The notes under the pieces are model-generated. The model had not been told where the DNA came from. It did no database searches and saw only the letters and a program-made list of their open reading frames with translations. Both the position numbers and the translations under genes were made by a program. Shown piece after piece: positions 6,860 through 15,446 of a stretch of DNA of 22,918 bases; positions within the stretch are counted from its first letter, which is position 1; the number at the start of each line of letters is the position of its first letter. The DNA is from an uncultured Bacillota bacterium (GTDB lineage Bacteria; Bacillota; Clostridia; Peptostreptococcales; Anaerovoracaceae), in contig CAMYWZ010000001.1 of assembly GCA_947302945.1 (NCBI GenBank), positions 1 through 22,918 on the forward strand, written 5' to 3'.

Positions 6860-8377
6860 TCAGCAGCCGCGCTTCTTCATCTCGTGGCGGAGGAGGAACT
6901 GCATGAGTTCGGACGGGGCTTCGCGGTCCGCGAAGATCTTGCGTCCGAAGTACATGCGGCAGGGGTCTTCCGCAGTGTAAGGATCCCACTGCGGCATGGG
7001 CCTGCCGTCGGCGTCGCGGCCGTTGGGATCGCCGGTCTTGATGAAGTTCGCCCAGTAGTTGCACATCTGGCGTGCCAGATCGTAGTGATAGCCTTTGAAC
7101 GGCCTCCAGCACTTGGCCAGAGTCTCGAAGAAGAACCACAGGTCGCTGGAGTGGAAGCACTTGGGATCGTCCCAGCCGGGGATGTCCGGCCCGAAGCACC
7201 AGTAGTACATCGGGGTCTTCTCGCCGGTGGCGGTCTTCATCTCGCCGAAGAGCCTGCAGGTGAACTCCAGCTCCGTGACCTTCGCCTTGCTCTTTGTCTC
7301 GAGCAGCGAGCCGGTCTTCGACTCGGTGATCCTGAGGAACTCCTCCGCGTCTTCGCCGAACTCGGCCTTAGCGTATTCCCTGAATTCCGCGAGCGTCTTT
7401 ACCTCCGGCATGCCGGGGAATTCCGTAGCGGTGTGGCCCACGAGCATGGGCTTTATGTCGCACTTGTTGTTCATCAGCATCTCGTGGTGGTTGCCTATGG
7501 TGAAGACTCCGTCCTCCACGGGGCCGATGAAGAGCTTCAGTTCCTGGACTTTGTCGCGGATCACGAAGGGATCCAGCTTCCTGGCCTCGGCCAGGGTCTT
7601 GACGCCGAGCGCCTCGAACAGCTTAATTCCGAGCTTTTCAGCCTCCTTGAGCGTGTAAGGCGGTCTTACCGGCTTGTACACCAGCTGCCTTACGCCGCTG
7701 TCCACTATTATCCTGTCGAACAGCCCTTTTGTGGTGGGCGAAGTGTACTGGGCAAGCACGCTGCCGCCGCCCGCGGACTGTCCGCCTATCGTTACGTTGT
7801 TTGGGTCTCCGCCGAACGCGGCTATGTTCTCCTTGACCCATATCATCGAGAAGCGCTGGTCCAGGAAGCCGAAATTCGTCGGGGCATCCGGGTTTTCAGC
7901 GGTGATCTCGGGGTGCGCCAGGAAGCCGAAGGCGTTGAGCCTGTAGCTTACCGTGACGACGACTATGCCGCGGCGCGCAAGGCGCTCGCCGTCGAACTCC
8001 ATCTCGTTCGTGGCGCCTTCCTGAAAGCCGCCGCCGTAGAACCAGATGAACACGGGCAGCTTCTCGTCGAAGGTCCTGGCGGGGGTCCAGACGTTGAGGT
8101 ACAGCGAGTCCTCGGACTGAGGATCCTCCGGATCAATGTTCCACTCGCGTGCGTAGACGTTGTCCGGATCAAGGCCGGGCTTCTTCTGCACCGAACGCGG
8201 CGCGAAGTTCCATGCCTTCAGCACTCCGTCCCAGTCCTTCGCGGGCTGCGGAGCCCTCCAGCGCAGCTCTCCCACCGGAGGAGCCGCATAAGGTATCCCC
8301 TTGAAGCTGGTGATCCTCGGGTCCGCCGCCGGCAGCCCTTCCACCACTCCATTCCTGATCTTAACTGTCCTGTTCAT
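6860..8377 (-). CDS. Type B carboxylesterase (para-nitrobenzyl esterase family)
   Basis: A 505-residue serine esterase with the alpha/beta-hydrolase triad visible: nucleophile Ser201 in GGQSAGGGS, acid Glu319 in GHTATEF, base His409 in CFHSSDLWF. The oxyanion loop is YGGGFQEG (114-121). The N-terminal GVVEG...FKGIPYAAPPVGELRW segment is a family hallmark. No signal peptide is seen, so it should act in the cytoplasm on imported or internal esters. The start at 8377 has AGGAGGAG directly upstream; an earlier in-frame ATG at 8416 lacks an RBS. It lies just after the oligopeptide-type ABC genes on the same strand, so it may hydrolyse an imported ester. The substrate is unknown. Confidence 0.87.
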   Translation of the reverse strand: MNRTVKIRNGVVEGLPAADPRITSFKGIPYAAPPVGELRWRAPQPAKDWDGVLKAWNFAPRSVQKKPGLDPDNVYAREWNIDPEDPQSEDSLYLNVWTPARTFDEKLPVFIWFYGGGFQEGATNEMEFDGERLARRGIVVVTVSYRLNAFGFLAHPEITAENPDAPTNFGFLDQRFSMIWVKENIAAFGGDPNNVTIGGQSAGGGSVLAQYTSPTTKGLFDRIIVDSGVRQLVYKPVRPPYTLKEAEKLGIKLFEALGVKTLAEARKLDPFVIRDKVQELKLFIGPVEDGVFTIGNHHEMLMNNKCDIKPMLVGHTATEFPGMPEVKTLAEFREYAKAEFGEDAEEFLRITESKTGSLLETKSKAKVTELEFTCRLFGEMKTATGEKTPMYYWCFGPDIPGWDDPKCFHSSDLWFFFETLAKCWRPFKGYHYDLARQMCNYWANFIKTGDPNGRDADGRPMPQWDPYTAEDPCRMYFGRKIFADREAPSELMQFLLRHEMKKRGC

Positions 8378-8411
8378 ATTGCTCCTCCTGATATCATTGT
8401 TACTATTTGTA

Positions 8412-8420
8412 ATCATATCA
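8412..8420 (-). promoter_or_regulatory. Possible extended -10 promoter for the carboxylesterase gene
   Basis: On the minus strand TGATATGAT matches an extended -10 element (TGn plus TATGAT). It would give a 5' leader of about 28 bases before the ATG at 8377. No good -35 box is present, so the call is tentative. Confidence 0.35.
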
Positions 8421-8438
8421 CTGCCGCTTGTTTCCGGT

Positions 8439-8517
8439 GGGTGACGTTAAGGGGGCGTGAACAGTACCATAACTCATGCGGCAGCGTCGGCACCAAAAGG
8501 ACCGTCCCTGAAGTGCC
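8439..8517 (-). repeat. Short MITE-like element, internally deleted form of the one at 20384-20560
   Basis: Read on the minus strand it begins with a GCACC-type unit (8517-8489) that touches the stop codon of the ABC ATPase gene. Next come GTTATG and, 11 bases later, GTTCACGCC, and it ends CCCCCTTAACGTCACCC (8455-8439). The same parts occur in the same order and near-identical spacing at 20384-20560, where about 95 extra bases separate GTTCACGCC from the CCCCCTTAA end. It is non-coding. Confidence 0.65.
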
Positions 8518-10544
8518 TATTTGTTGAAGCAGGCGACTATGTGGCCGTTTTCGCGGAGCGTGGGCTGAGGGATCTCCTCGAGGCAGCGCTCCGTGGCGTA
8601 CTTGCAGCGGTTGCTGAAGGGGCAGCCCTTCGGCCTGTTGAGGACGCTCGGCACTTCGCCCTGAAGGCCGATGTACTCTCTGGTCTTCTCGACCGCCGGG
8701 TCCGCGATCGGGACCGCCGACAGCAGCGCCTGAGTGTACGGATGTATCGGGGTCTCATAAAGACTGTCCGAAGTGGCGATCTCCATGATGCGCCCAAGGT
8801 ACATTACGATGACCCTGTCACTGATGTGCTTTACGACCGACAGGTCGTGCGCTATGAATATGTATGCAAGACCCAGCTTGGACTGGATGTCCTCCAGCAG
8901 GTTGATGACCTGCGCCTGTATGGACACATCCAGCGCAGAGATGGGCTCGTCGAGCAGCAGTATCTCCGGGTCCGAAGCCAGAGCCCTTGCCACGCCTATC
9001 CTCTGGCGCTGGCCGCCCGAGAACTCGTGCGGGTAGCGCTCCTTGAGGTTGGGGTCCAGGCCGACCATGCGGAACAGGTCGTCCACCTTGGCGGAGAGCT
9101 CCTCCTTGGTGCTGCATATCTTATGGGTGATTATAGGCTCCGCCACAGCGCGCCCCGCGGACATCCTGGGGTCCAGCGAAGACGACGGGTCCTGGAAGAC
9201 CATCGCCATCTTCTTGTGATGCGGCCTCATCTCCTTCTCGGAAAGGTGCGAGATGTCCGTGTCGAAGAGCTTTATGGTGCCTCCGTCCGGCGTGTACATG
9301 CGCATCAGCGTCCTTGCAAGCGTCGTTTTGCCGCAGCCGGATTCTCCGACCACGCCTATGGTCTCGCCGCGGTGCAGCTTGAAGCTTATGTCCTCGATGG
9401 CGTTGAATTCCGCCACTTTGTGGCGCATCATGCCTCTGTAGATGCTGAAGGATTTGGTGACGTTCTCCACGTCAAGGCAGACCTCTTCCCTGATGTTCTT
9501 GGGAGGTCTGGAGCCTAAAGCGGTGCTGTCCAGCTCCTTCTGCTTTTCGTTCAGCTGCTCTTCGGTGAGGTGGCAGGCCACGGAATGTCCCGGGCTGATC
9601 TCGGTAAGCTGAGGCTTTTCGCGCTCCGCGCAGTCATCGCAGGCGTACTTGCACCTCGGCTCGAAGCTGCATCCCTTCGGCCTGTTCTTGGGCATGGGCG
9701 GAAGGCCTTCGATGGGGACCAGTATCCTGTCCTTCGGGTCGTCCAGCCTGGGGATGGCCCTGATGAGGCTCCTGGTGTATGGGTGGCGCGACTCGTGGAA
9801 TATCTCCATGGCCGAACCGGTCTCCACTATGTTGCCGCAGTACATTACGTAAATGCGCTCCGCGTACCTTGCGACTATGCCGAGGTTGTGGGTCACTATT
9901 ACGACCGCTATACCGGTCTTGACCGACAGTTCCTTGATCATCTCAAGGAGTATGGCCTGAGTGGTTACGTCAAGGGCCGTGGTGGCCTCGTCCGCGATCA
10001 GCACGTCCGGCTGGGCTGCCAGGACCATGGCTATCATGATCCTCTGGCGCATGCCGCCCGAGAACTGCATCGGGTACTCATCGTACCTTGCCGCGGCGTC
10101 GGGGATCTTCACGAGCTCCATCATCTCTATGGCCTTGGCCTTAGCCTCTTTCCTGCTGAGCTTGAGATGCTCTATGCAGGCTTCGGCGATCTGGTCGCCG
10201 ACCGTCATGACGGGGTTGAGAGAGGTCATTGGCTCCTGGAATATCATGCCTATGCGGCCGCCGCGCACCTTGCGCATTGCGCGGCTGGTGGCCTTGTTGT
10301 CCAGAAGGTTCTTGCCGTTATCGTCCAATACGACGTTTCCGCCGGCCACGAAACCGTTGCCCGGCAGCAGCTGCAGCGCGGACAGCATCGTGATCGACTT
10401 GCCCGAACCGGACTCGCCTACAAGGCCTATGATCTCGCCCTTCTTGAGCGTGATCGACACTCCGTCGAGCACGGTGGCTACGCCGCTCTTGCCGTTTCTG
10501 AAGCGGGTCTCGATGTTTTCTATCCTGAGTAGTTCTTCGCTCAT
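8517..10544 (-). CDS. Fused oligopeptide-type ABC transporter ATPase (DppD-DppF fusion)
   Basis: A 675-residue protein with two complete ATPase domains, like DppD and DppF joined (compare GsiA). Domain 1: Walker A GESGSGKS (43-50), signature SGGMRQ (162-167), Walker B with DEAT (185-188), His219. Domain 2: Walker A GESGCGKTT (400-408), signature SGGQRQ (509-514), Walker B LLLDEP (529-534), His566. Each domain is followed by an oligopeptide-type C-terminal segment with four cysteines spaced C-x5-C-x6-C-x17/18-C (292, 298, 305, 324 and 641, 647, 654, 672), a pattern associated with a [4Fe-4S] cluster in dipeptide transporter ATPases. It powers the permeases encoded just upstream, with 15 bases between genes. 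One fused gene replaces the usual two. Confidence 0.92.
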   Translation of the reverse strand: MSEELLRIENIETRFRNGKSGVATVLDGVSITLKKGEIIGLVGESGSGKSITMLSALQLLPGNGFVAGGNVVLDDNGKNLLDNKATSRAMRKVRGGRIGMIFQEPMTSLNPVMTVGDQIAEACIEHLKLSRKEAKAKAIEMMELVKIPDAAARYDEYPMQFSGGMRQRIMIAMVLAAQPDVLIADEATTALDVTTQAILLEMIKELSVKTGIAVVIVTHNLGIVARYAERIYVMYCGNIVETGSAMEIFHESRHPYTRSLIRAIPRLDDPKDRILVPIEGLPPMPKNRPKGCSFEPRCKYACDDCAEREKPQLTEISPGHSVACHLTEEQLNEKQKELDSTALGSRPPKNIREEVCLDVENVTKSFSIYRGMMRHKVAEFNAIEDISFKLHRGETIGVVGESGCGKTTLARTLMRMYTPDGGTIKLFDTDISHLSEKEMRPHHKKMAMVFQDPSSSLDPRMSAGRAVAEPIITHKICSTKEELSAKVDDLFRMVGLDPNLKERYPHEFSGGQRQRIGVARALASDPEILLLDEPISALDVSIQAQVINLLEDIQSKLGLAYIFIAHDLSVVKHISDRVIVMYLGRIMEIATSDSLYETPIHPYTQALLSAVPIADPAVEKTREYIGLQGEVPSVLNRPKGCPFSNRCKYATERCLEEIPQPTLRENGHIVACFNK

Positions 10545-10559
10545 CTTAAGGCCCCCTTC

Positions 10560-11480
10560 CTAGTTCTCGCCCCGAAGCCGCGGATCCATGGCATCTCTGA
10601 TGCCGTCACCGAGCAGGTTGAGGCTTATTACAAGAAGCGCCACGCAGACGCCGGGGACCAGCGCGATGGTCGGGTTGAACAGCAGGTAGTTGCGGCCTTC
10701 GGATACCATGGTGCCCCAGGACGGGGTCGGGATGGAAATTCCTACACCCAGGAAGGACAGCGCCGCCTCCTGAAGTATGGTGCCGCCTACGTTGCTTACC
10801 ACCTGCACTATGTTGTGCGAGATGACGTTCGGAAGCACGTGGCTTACGAGTATGGAAAGGCTCGACGAGCCGGCCATCTTGGCAGCCTTCACGTAGTCGC
10901 TGTTGCGGACGCGCAGCGTCATGGCGCGCGTCATCCTGACGTACGAAGGCACCGTCGTGACAGCCAGTATCACGGCAAGGTCGGTTATCGAGTTCCCTAT
11001 TACCGCGACAAGAGCCAGGTTGACCATCAGGGCCGGGATAGCCATCATGGCCTCCATCACCCTCATGATGATCATGTCGATTATGCCGCCGAAGTAGCCG
11101 GCTATCATGCCGAGGCTTATGCCTATGACAGCCGCTATCGCAACGGCCAGGACGCCTATGATCAGCGAGATCCTGGCGCCGTATACGAGCCTTGCGAAGG
11201 TGTCCCTGCCGTAGTTGTCGGTGCCCAGCCAGTGCACGGCGTTGGGCGTCTCCAGGATGGCCTTCGAATCCATTGCGGACGGGTCGAAGCGCGCTATCTG
11301 CGGAGCGAATACCGCTACCAGTATGAAGAACAACAGCCCGACAGCGCCTATCACTACTATCTTCCTTGAGAACATGGTCCTGACGAACCTTGCCCTCTTC
11401 TCCTTCGCGGCCTGCCTTTTGAGCTCGGCATCCGAGATCACGACCGGAGCAGGCATGTTTTTATCTTTCAGATCTTTCAT
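10560..11480 (-). CDS. Oligopeptide/dipeptide-type ABC permease (DppC-like)
   Basis: A 306-residue inner-membrane permease with a cytoplasmic N-terminus, a first helix at about 40-60, the HWLGTDNYGRDTFARLVYGA block (83-102) typical of DppC/OppC proteins, and the coupling loop NSDYVKAAKMAG (193-204) that contacts the ATPase. It ends DAMDPRLRGEN, as family members do. It pairs with the DppB-like protein encoded 9 bases upstream. The DppB stop codon runs directly into the AGGAGGA site for this gene, so translation is likely coupled. The substrate could be a peptide, nickel chelate, opine, glycoside or another small molecule; the permease does not tell. Confidence 0.92.
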   Translation of the reverse strand: MKDLKDKNMPAPVVISDAELKRQAAKEKRARFVRTMFSRKIVVIGAVGLLFFILVAVFAPQIARFDPSAMDSKAILETPNAVHWLGTDNYGRDTFARLVYGARISLIIGVLAVAIAAVIGISLGMIAGYFGGIIDMIIMRVMEAMMAIPALMVNLALVAVIGNSITDLAVILAVTTVPSYVRMTRAMTLRVRNSDYVKAAKMAGSSSLSILVSHVLPNVISHNIVQVVSNVGGTILQEAALSFLGVGISIPTPSWGTMVSEGRNYLLFNPTIALVPGVCVALLVISLNLLGDGIRDAMDPRLRGEN

Positions 11481-11489
11481 GGCTTCCTC

Positions 11490-12452
11490 CTAGTCTCCGC
11501 TCTCGGAAAGGCTGATGCGCGGGTCTACGACCACGTAGGCAATGTCCGTGAGGATGTACGCCGCGCACGAAACTAGCGTGGTAATAAGGACTATCGCCTG
11601 AAGCGTCGGTATGTCCTTGCCCTCCACGCTGGTACGCGCCAGCACACCCATTCCGGGTATCGAGAATATGTTTTCTATTATCATTGAACCGCCGAGGATG
11701 TGGGCGAGCCTTCCTCCGAGCACCGTTATGATGGGTATGAGGCCGTTCTTCATCATGTGCTTGAAGTAGACCTTCCTCTCGGAGATGCCCTTGGCTCTTG
11801 CCGTCCTTATGTAATCCTGGCGTATGACTTCCAGCATCGAAGTGCGGGTCTGTCTCGTAAAGCCGGCTATGGCGTTAAGAGACCCGCAGATTATAGGCAT
11901 TATGCTTGTCTGAATGAATTTGGGCCAGCCGACTTTCGCGGGGAAGCCGAAGCCCATCGAGGGCAGCCATTTCAGCTTAAGACAGAATATGTACATCAGC
12001 AGTATGGCTATCCAGAACTGCGGCAGGCAGTTCAGGACGTTTGCTATCATCGTAAACACCGTGTCCGGCCATTTCTTGCGGAACACGGCTGTTATCATGC
12101 CGAAGACCACCCCTATCGGGACGCTCAGCACTATCGACATGATGGAAATGTAAAGGGTAGTCGGTATGCGGGCCTTTATCAGTTCCCACACCGGCTTGCT
12201 GTACGCGTAGGACATGCCGAAATCGCCCTTCAGGGCATTCCTGACCCAGATGAGATAGCGCTCTATGGTGCTCTTGTCCAGGTTGAGCTCGTGATATATC
12301 CTGTCGTACATCGCGTCGTCTATCTCATCGCTGCCGGCGACAGTGTAGACTATGTCTCCGGGGACCAGATTCGTCAGGAAGAACGTGGCCAGCGACACGA
12401 TGATGATCACTATTATCATCGTCCCTATTCGTTTGAGCAGATACTTTGCCAT
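11490..12452 (-). CDS. Oligopeptide/dipeptide-type ABC permease (DppB-like)
   Basis: A 320-residue inner-membrane permease. An N-terminal helix (about 10-29) leads to the periplasmic/extracellular segment with NLVPGD, followed by about five further helices. The ATPase coupling loop is RQDYIRTARAKGISERKV (211-228). The C-terminal IENIFSIPGMG (259-269) and VDPRISL are characteristic of the DppB family. It forms a heterodimer with the DppC-like protein. The gene follows the binding-protein gene after an 84-base gap containing a strong 12-bp hairpin; its RBS (GGTGAAACC) is weak compared with its neighbours, which fits lower output than the binding protein. Confidence 0.92.
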   Translation of the reverse strand: MAKYLLKRIGTMIIVIIIVSLATFFLTNLVPGDIVYTVAGSDEIDDAMYDRIYHELNLDKSTIERYLIWVRNALKGDFGMSYAYSKPVWELIKARIPTTLYISIMSIVLSVPIGVVFGMITAVFRKKWPDTVFTMIANVLNCLPQFWIAILLMYIFCLKLKWLPSMGFGFPAKVGWPKFIQTSIMPIICGSLNAIAGFTRQTRTSMLEVIRQDYIRTARAKGISERKVYFKHMMKNGLIPIITVLGGRLAHILGGSMIIENIFSIPGMGVLARTSVEGKDIPTLQAIVLITTLVSCAAYILTDIAYVVVDPRISLSESGD

Positions 12453-12475
12453 GGTTTCACCAATTTACGGTAAAG

Positions 12476-12512
12476 GCAGTAAAGCAGCAGAAAATATCTA
12501 CTGCTTTACTGC
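12476..12512 (-). other. Intercistronic 12-bp hairpin between binding-protein and permease genes
   Basis: GCAGTAAAGCAG (12476-12487) and CTGCTTTACTGC (12501-12512) are exact reverse complements with a 13-base loop. On the minus-strand transcript no proper T-run follows, so it is probably not a full terminator. Hairpins at this position in importer operons often protect the binding-protein mRNA or partly reduce permease expression; that role is inferred here. Confidence 0.7.
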
Positions 12513-12536
12513 GAAATTCATCGTGTGATCAGGAAA

Positions 12537-14159
12537 TTACTTGTCCTTCCATGCAACTTCCGGGGACGACCAGTTGAACTCGAATTCGGCTTCATGTACG
12601 TTGTCGCCGTAGAACTGGGCGTTGGCCTTTACGTAGCAAAGGGTGGAGTTGACGTCCTCGATGTAAAGCTGTCTGAGAGCCTTCTTGCCCCATTCCGCTC
12701 TTTCCTCGAGAGTCTTGGCTGCTGCGGTCTTAGCATACAGATCGCGGTATGCCTGAGAGAAGTCTACCTTTACGACCGGTCCCTGGGTCTTGGATCCGCC
12801 CAGATCCAGCGGGGAGTGCATGCTTCCCAGAGGTCTTAAGGTGACGTCCCAGTTGGTGGTGGTAGCCCACATCTCGATGCCGGGGATGCTCGGGTCGTAG
12901 CGCTTGGCGTCGCCGCCGCCTACCTGCTCAATTGTTACGTTGATGCCCAGAGCCTTGAGCTTCTCCTGAAGTACGGTAGCGCAGGGCTTGCTGATGGCAG
13001 TGGTCATGAGCTGGGAATCGAAGCCGTTGGGATATCCTGCGTCGGCAAGCATCTTCTTGGCCTTCTCGAGGTCATACTTGTAAGCGTCGTTGAAGGTCGG
13101 ATCGTACATCAGAGTGTTCTCGAGGGAGATGCTGTGAGTGCAGATCGCGCTCTTGCCGCCGGCAAGTACGGTCAGGTCTTCCCAATCGATACCGTAGAGG
13201 AAGACGGCCTTTCTGACGTTGACGTCAGCCCAGGGGTTGTTCTCCTTGATGACGGTGTTGGCATAGACTTCGAACGTGGTGGTCGAATCCGGGAGAACGT
13301 AGCACTTGTTGGTATAGCCGTTGGTGATGAGCTGCTGGATGACAGCTTCGTCGGTACCTACAAGGTGGTCGATCTCGCCGTTTACGAACGCGGTCATAGC
13401 AGCGTTCTGGTCGGTGATGATGACTGCTTCATAGCCGTCGAGGTACGGGAGCTGGTTGCCGTTGGCGTCCTTTCTCCAGTAGTTCTCGTTCTTGGTGTAG
13501 ACTACCTTCTGGTTGGGGATGTACTCGACGAACTTGAAGGCGCCGGTGCCTACCGGGTTGCTGAGGAACCACTCTTCGCCGTTCTTGTCGTAAGCTTCCT
13601 TGGAGTAGTAGTTGACGCTTGTAAGAGCGCACTGCTCCCAGTCGAGATAGAACTGGTCGAAGATGATCTTTACGGTGTAGTTGTCGACTACTTCCGTTTC
13701 GAAGTTGTGGGCCGTGGACAGCCTGTTGTTCTTCTTGGCAAGGTCATTGCACCACTTTACGACTTCTGCGTTGAAGTCGGATCCATCGTGGAACTTTACG
13801 CCCTGATGGAGCTTGACGGTGACGGTGTTGGTCTTGTCGTCGAAGGTCCAGCTGTCAGCAAGCCACGGGCTGATCTCCTGGGTGACGAAGTCTCTCTTGC
13901 CGAGAGCCTCGACGCAGCCTGCGATGAAGCCGTGTCCTACGGATTTGATCAGGTTGCACAGGGCTGTCGCGGTGGACGGGCAGTGCATCCTGAGTACGCC
14001 GCCGTATACGGGCTGAGGCGCAGCCGGCGTGTTGTTGGTGTTGTTCTGAACAGGAGCCGCATTGTTGTTGGCGGTATTTCCGGACGGGCCGCAGGCAGCA
14101 AGTCCGAATACCATCGCAAGCGCCAGAAGAACAGCGATGATTCGTTTTGATCCTTTCAT
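12537..14159 (-). CDS. ABC transporter substrate-binding lipoprotein, family 5 (DppA/OppA-like)
   Basis: A 540-residue extracytoplasmic solute-binding lipoprotein. Signal peptide: MKGSKR, hydrophobic core, lipobox LAAC with Cys23, then a flexible Asn/Pro/Ala-rich linker (about 26-50). The mature part follows family 5 order: YGGVLRMHCPST, then TNTVTVKLHQGVKFHDGSDFNAEVV, then SNPVGTGAFKFVEYIPNQKVVYTKNENYW. It delivers the ligand to the permeases encoded downstream. AGGAGGAG lies just before the ATG at 14159. Family 5 proteins bind peptides, but also nickel, opines, oligosaccharides and other compounds. Location after two CoA-transferase genes suggests that the ligand may be a carboxylate or ester handled by this cluster. 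Confidence 0.92.
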   Translation of the reverse strand: MKGSKRIIAVLLALAMVFGLAACGPSGNTANNNAAPVQNNTNNTPAAPQPVYGGVLRMHCPSTATALCNLIKSVGHGFIAGCVEALGKRDFVTQEISPWLADSWTFDDKTNTVTVKLHQGVKFHDGSDFNAEVVKWCNDLAKKNNRLSTAHNFETEVVDNYTVKIIFDQFYLDWEQCALTSVNYYSKEAYDKNGEEWFLSNPVGTGAFKFVEYIPNQKVVYTKNENYWRKDANGNQLPYLDGYEAVIITDQNAAMTAFVNGEIDHLVGTDEAVIQQLITNGYTNKCYVLPDSTTTFEVYANTVIKENNPWADVNVRKAVFLYGIDWEDLTVLAGGKSAICTHSISLENTLMYDPTFNDAYKYDLEKAKKMLADAGYPNGFDSQLMTTAISKPCATVLQEKLKALGINVTIEQVGGGDAKRYDPSIPGIEMWATTTNWDVTLRPLGSMHSPLDLGGSKTQGPVVKVDFSQAYRDLYAKTAAAKTLEERAEWGKKALRQLYIEDVNSTLCYVKANAQFYGDNVHEAEFEFNWSSPEVAWKDK

Positions 14160-14192
14160 TTTCTCCTCCTATGATACAAATTAAACGATCGA

Positions 14193-14201
14193 TTTATAAC
14201 A
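14193..14201 (-). promoter_or_regulatory. Possible internal extended -10 promoter for the ABC importer genes
   Basis: On the minus strand TGTTATAAA fits an extended -10 (TGn TATAAA), about 34 bases before the ATG at 14159. The -35 region overlaps an 8-bp inverted repeat (TAACCTTA / TAAGGTTA, 14203-14226). The inverted repeat could be an operator or a weak processing hairpin. The -35 match is poor, so transcription may instead read through from the CoA-transferases. Confidence 0.35.
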
Positions 14202-14241
14202 ATAACCTTAAGTGCCTGTAAGGTTAATGTCAGCTTGTACG

Positions 14242-15435
14242 TCAGATGATCTTCCTTGCGGCAAGATCCTTAAGCTCGGCTTCCGTCATTCCCAGGACGC
14301 CGCAGTAGACGTCCCTGTTGGCGTCGCCGTGCTCGCCACAGGTGATGGCGCGGATCTTGTAGCCCTTCATCTTTGTAGGTATGATGGGCATGCGCAGGTG
14401 GCCTATGCGGGAGTCGGGCATGTCCTGAAGTATGCTGCCGACGATCTGGTCGTCCGCGCACATGTCGCGGGGGCCGTTGACCGGGGCCGCCGGGACTCCG
14501 TACTGCCCGGCAAGTATGGCCGTGGCTTCTTCCTTGGTGTGACGGTAGGTCCACTTGCTGATCTCGAAGTCAAGGTCGTGCCTGTACTTGAAGCGGAGCT
14601 CGGGGGTCTCGAACCTGGGATCCGCAAGGAGGTCTTCCCTGCCTATGGCCTTGCAGAGGTTGGTGAAGTCCTGTGAATCCGGGTCCGCCGAACAGGCTAT
14701 GGCTATGTGGTTCCCTATGGGGTCCGTGCCCTGCACCGGGTAGACGTTGTGCGGAGCTGTGGGCTTGGTGCCGCGGTAGCTGTTGCCGGCCCTTCTGGGG
14801 TTCTTCTCTCCGACCTCGTAGTACTGGGCCAGAGCGTCCCTGCACTCCACTGTTACGGCGTTCTGCATCGGAGCTTCTATGTACTGGCCTTTGCCGGTGA
14901 GCTTCTTGTAAAGACAGGCAGCGACTATGCCCATGGCGTTGTGGATGGCTGCGCCCGAGTCCGCGACGTTGATGCCGCACATCATCGGGTCCAGATCCTC
15001 GTAGCCGCAGAGAGCGGCGCCTCCGCCGGAAGCGACTGCGACGGGGTCGTAGGTTATGCACTTGCCCCACTTGCTGTCCTTTGCGAAGCCTTTTACGGAG
15101 CAGTAGATTATATCCGGCTTGCGCTTTGCCATCTCCTCGTACGAGAAGCCCATGCGGTCCCAGGCGCCCGGGGCGAAGTTCTCCATGAAGACGTCGGCCT
15201 TTTCTATGAGCCTCCAGAGTATGGCTTTGCCTTCCTCTGTCTTGGTGTCGAGGGTGATGCTCTTCTTGTTTGCCATCCTGATGAGGGAGCCTGTGTACCT
15301 TGCCGTTGGGCCGTTTATGGGCCTTTCGATGTGCCAGACCTCCGCGCCGAGCATGCCGAGCATCTCGCTGGTTACCGGGCCTGCCTCCGCAAGAGAGGCG
15401 GCTATGACTGTTATTCCCTGAAGCGGTTTATTCAT
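14242..15435 (-). CDS. Type III CoA-transferase (CaiB/BaiF family), subunit/enzyme 2
   Basis: A 397-residue family III CoA-transferase that moves CoA between carboxylic acids through an enzyme-bound aspartyl intermediate. The likely catalytic residue is Asp159 in INVADSGAAIHN, aligned by context to the catalytic Asp of formyl-CoA transferase. Other family features: GAEVWHIERP near the N-terminus, ADVFMENFAPG (80-90), and LTGKGQYIEAPMQNAV after the Asp. The length is typical. It starts 11 bases after the first CoA-transferase gene, whose stop codon abuts the AAGGAGG of this gene, so they are translated as a pair. The pair could form a heteromer like BbsE/BbsF of benzylsuccinate metabolism, or act as two separate enzymes. 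Confidence 0.9.
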   Translation of the reverse strand: MNKPLQGITVIAASLAEAGPVTSEMLGMLGAEVWHIERPINGPTARYTGSLIRMANKKSITLDTKTEEGKAILWRLIEKADVFMENFAPGAWDRMGFSYEEMAKRKPDIIYCSVKGFAKDSKWGKCITYDPVAVASGGGAALCGYEDLDPMMCGINVADSGAAIHNAMGIVAACLYKKLTGKGQYIEAPMQNAVTVECRDALAQYYEVGEKNPRRAGNSYRGTKPTAPHNVYPVQGTDPIGNHIAIACSADPDSQDFTNLCKAIGREDLLADPRFETPELRFKYRHDLDFEISKWTYRHTKEEATAILAGQYGVPAAPVNGPRDMCADDQIVGSILQDMPDSRIGHLRMPIIPTKMKGYKIRAITCGEHGDANRDVYCGVLGMTEAELKDLAARKII

Positions 15436-15446
15436 GGCATCCTCCT

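Noticed and set aside
6884..8527. Plus-strand open frame of 547 codons opposite the carboxylesterase
   Set aside because: Antisense shadow of a gene with intact catalytic motifs; there is no RBS or family resemblance.
8457..9518. Plus-strand open frame opposite the fused ATPase
   Set aside because: Antisense to conserved ABC motifs; it starts inside a repeat element.
12476..12512. Transcription terminator splitting the importer operon
   Set aside because: No U-run follows the stem on the transcribed strand, and the permease genes need upstream transcription.
13134..14150. Plus-strand open frame of 338 codons opposite the binding protein
   Set aside because: Antisense shadow; repetitive Val/Leu/Asp composition and no start signals.
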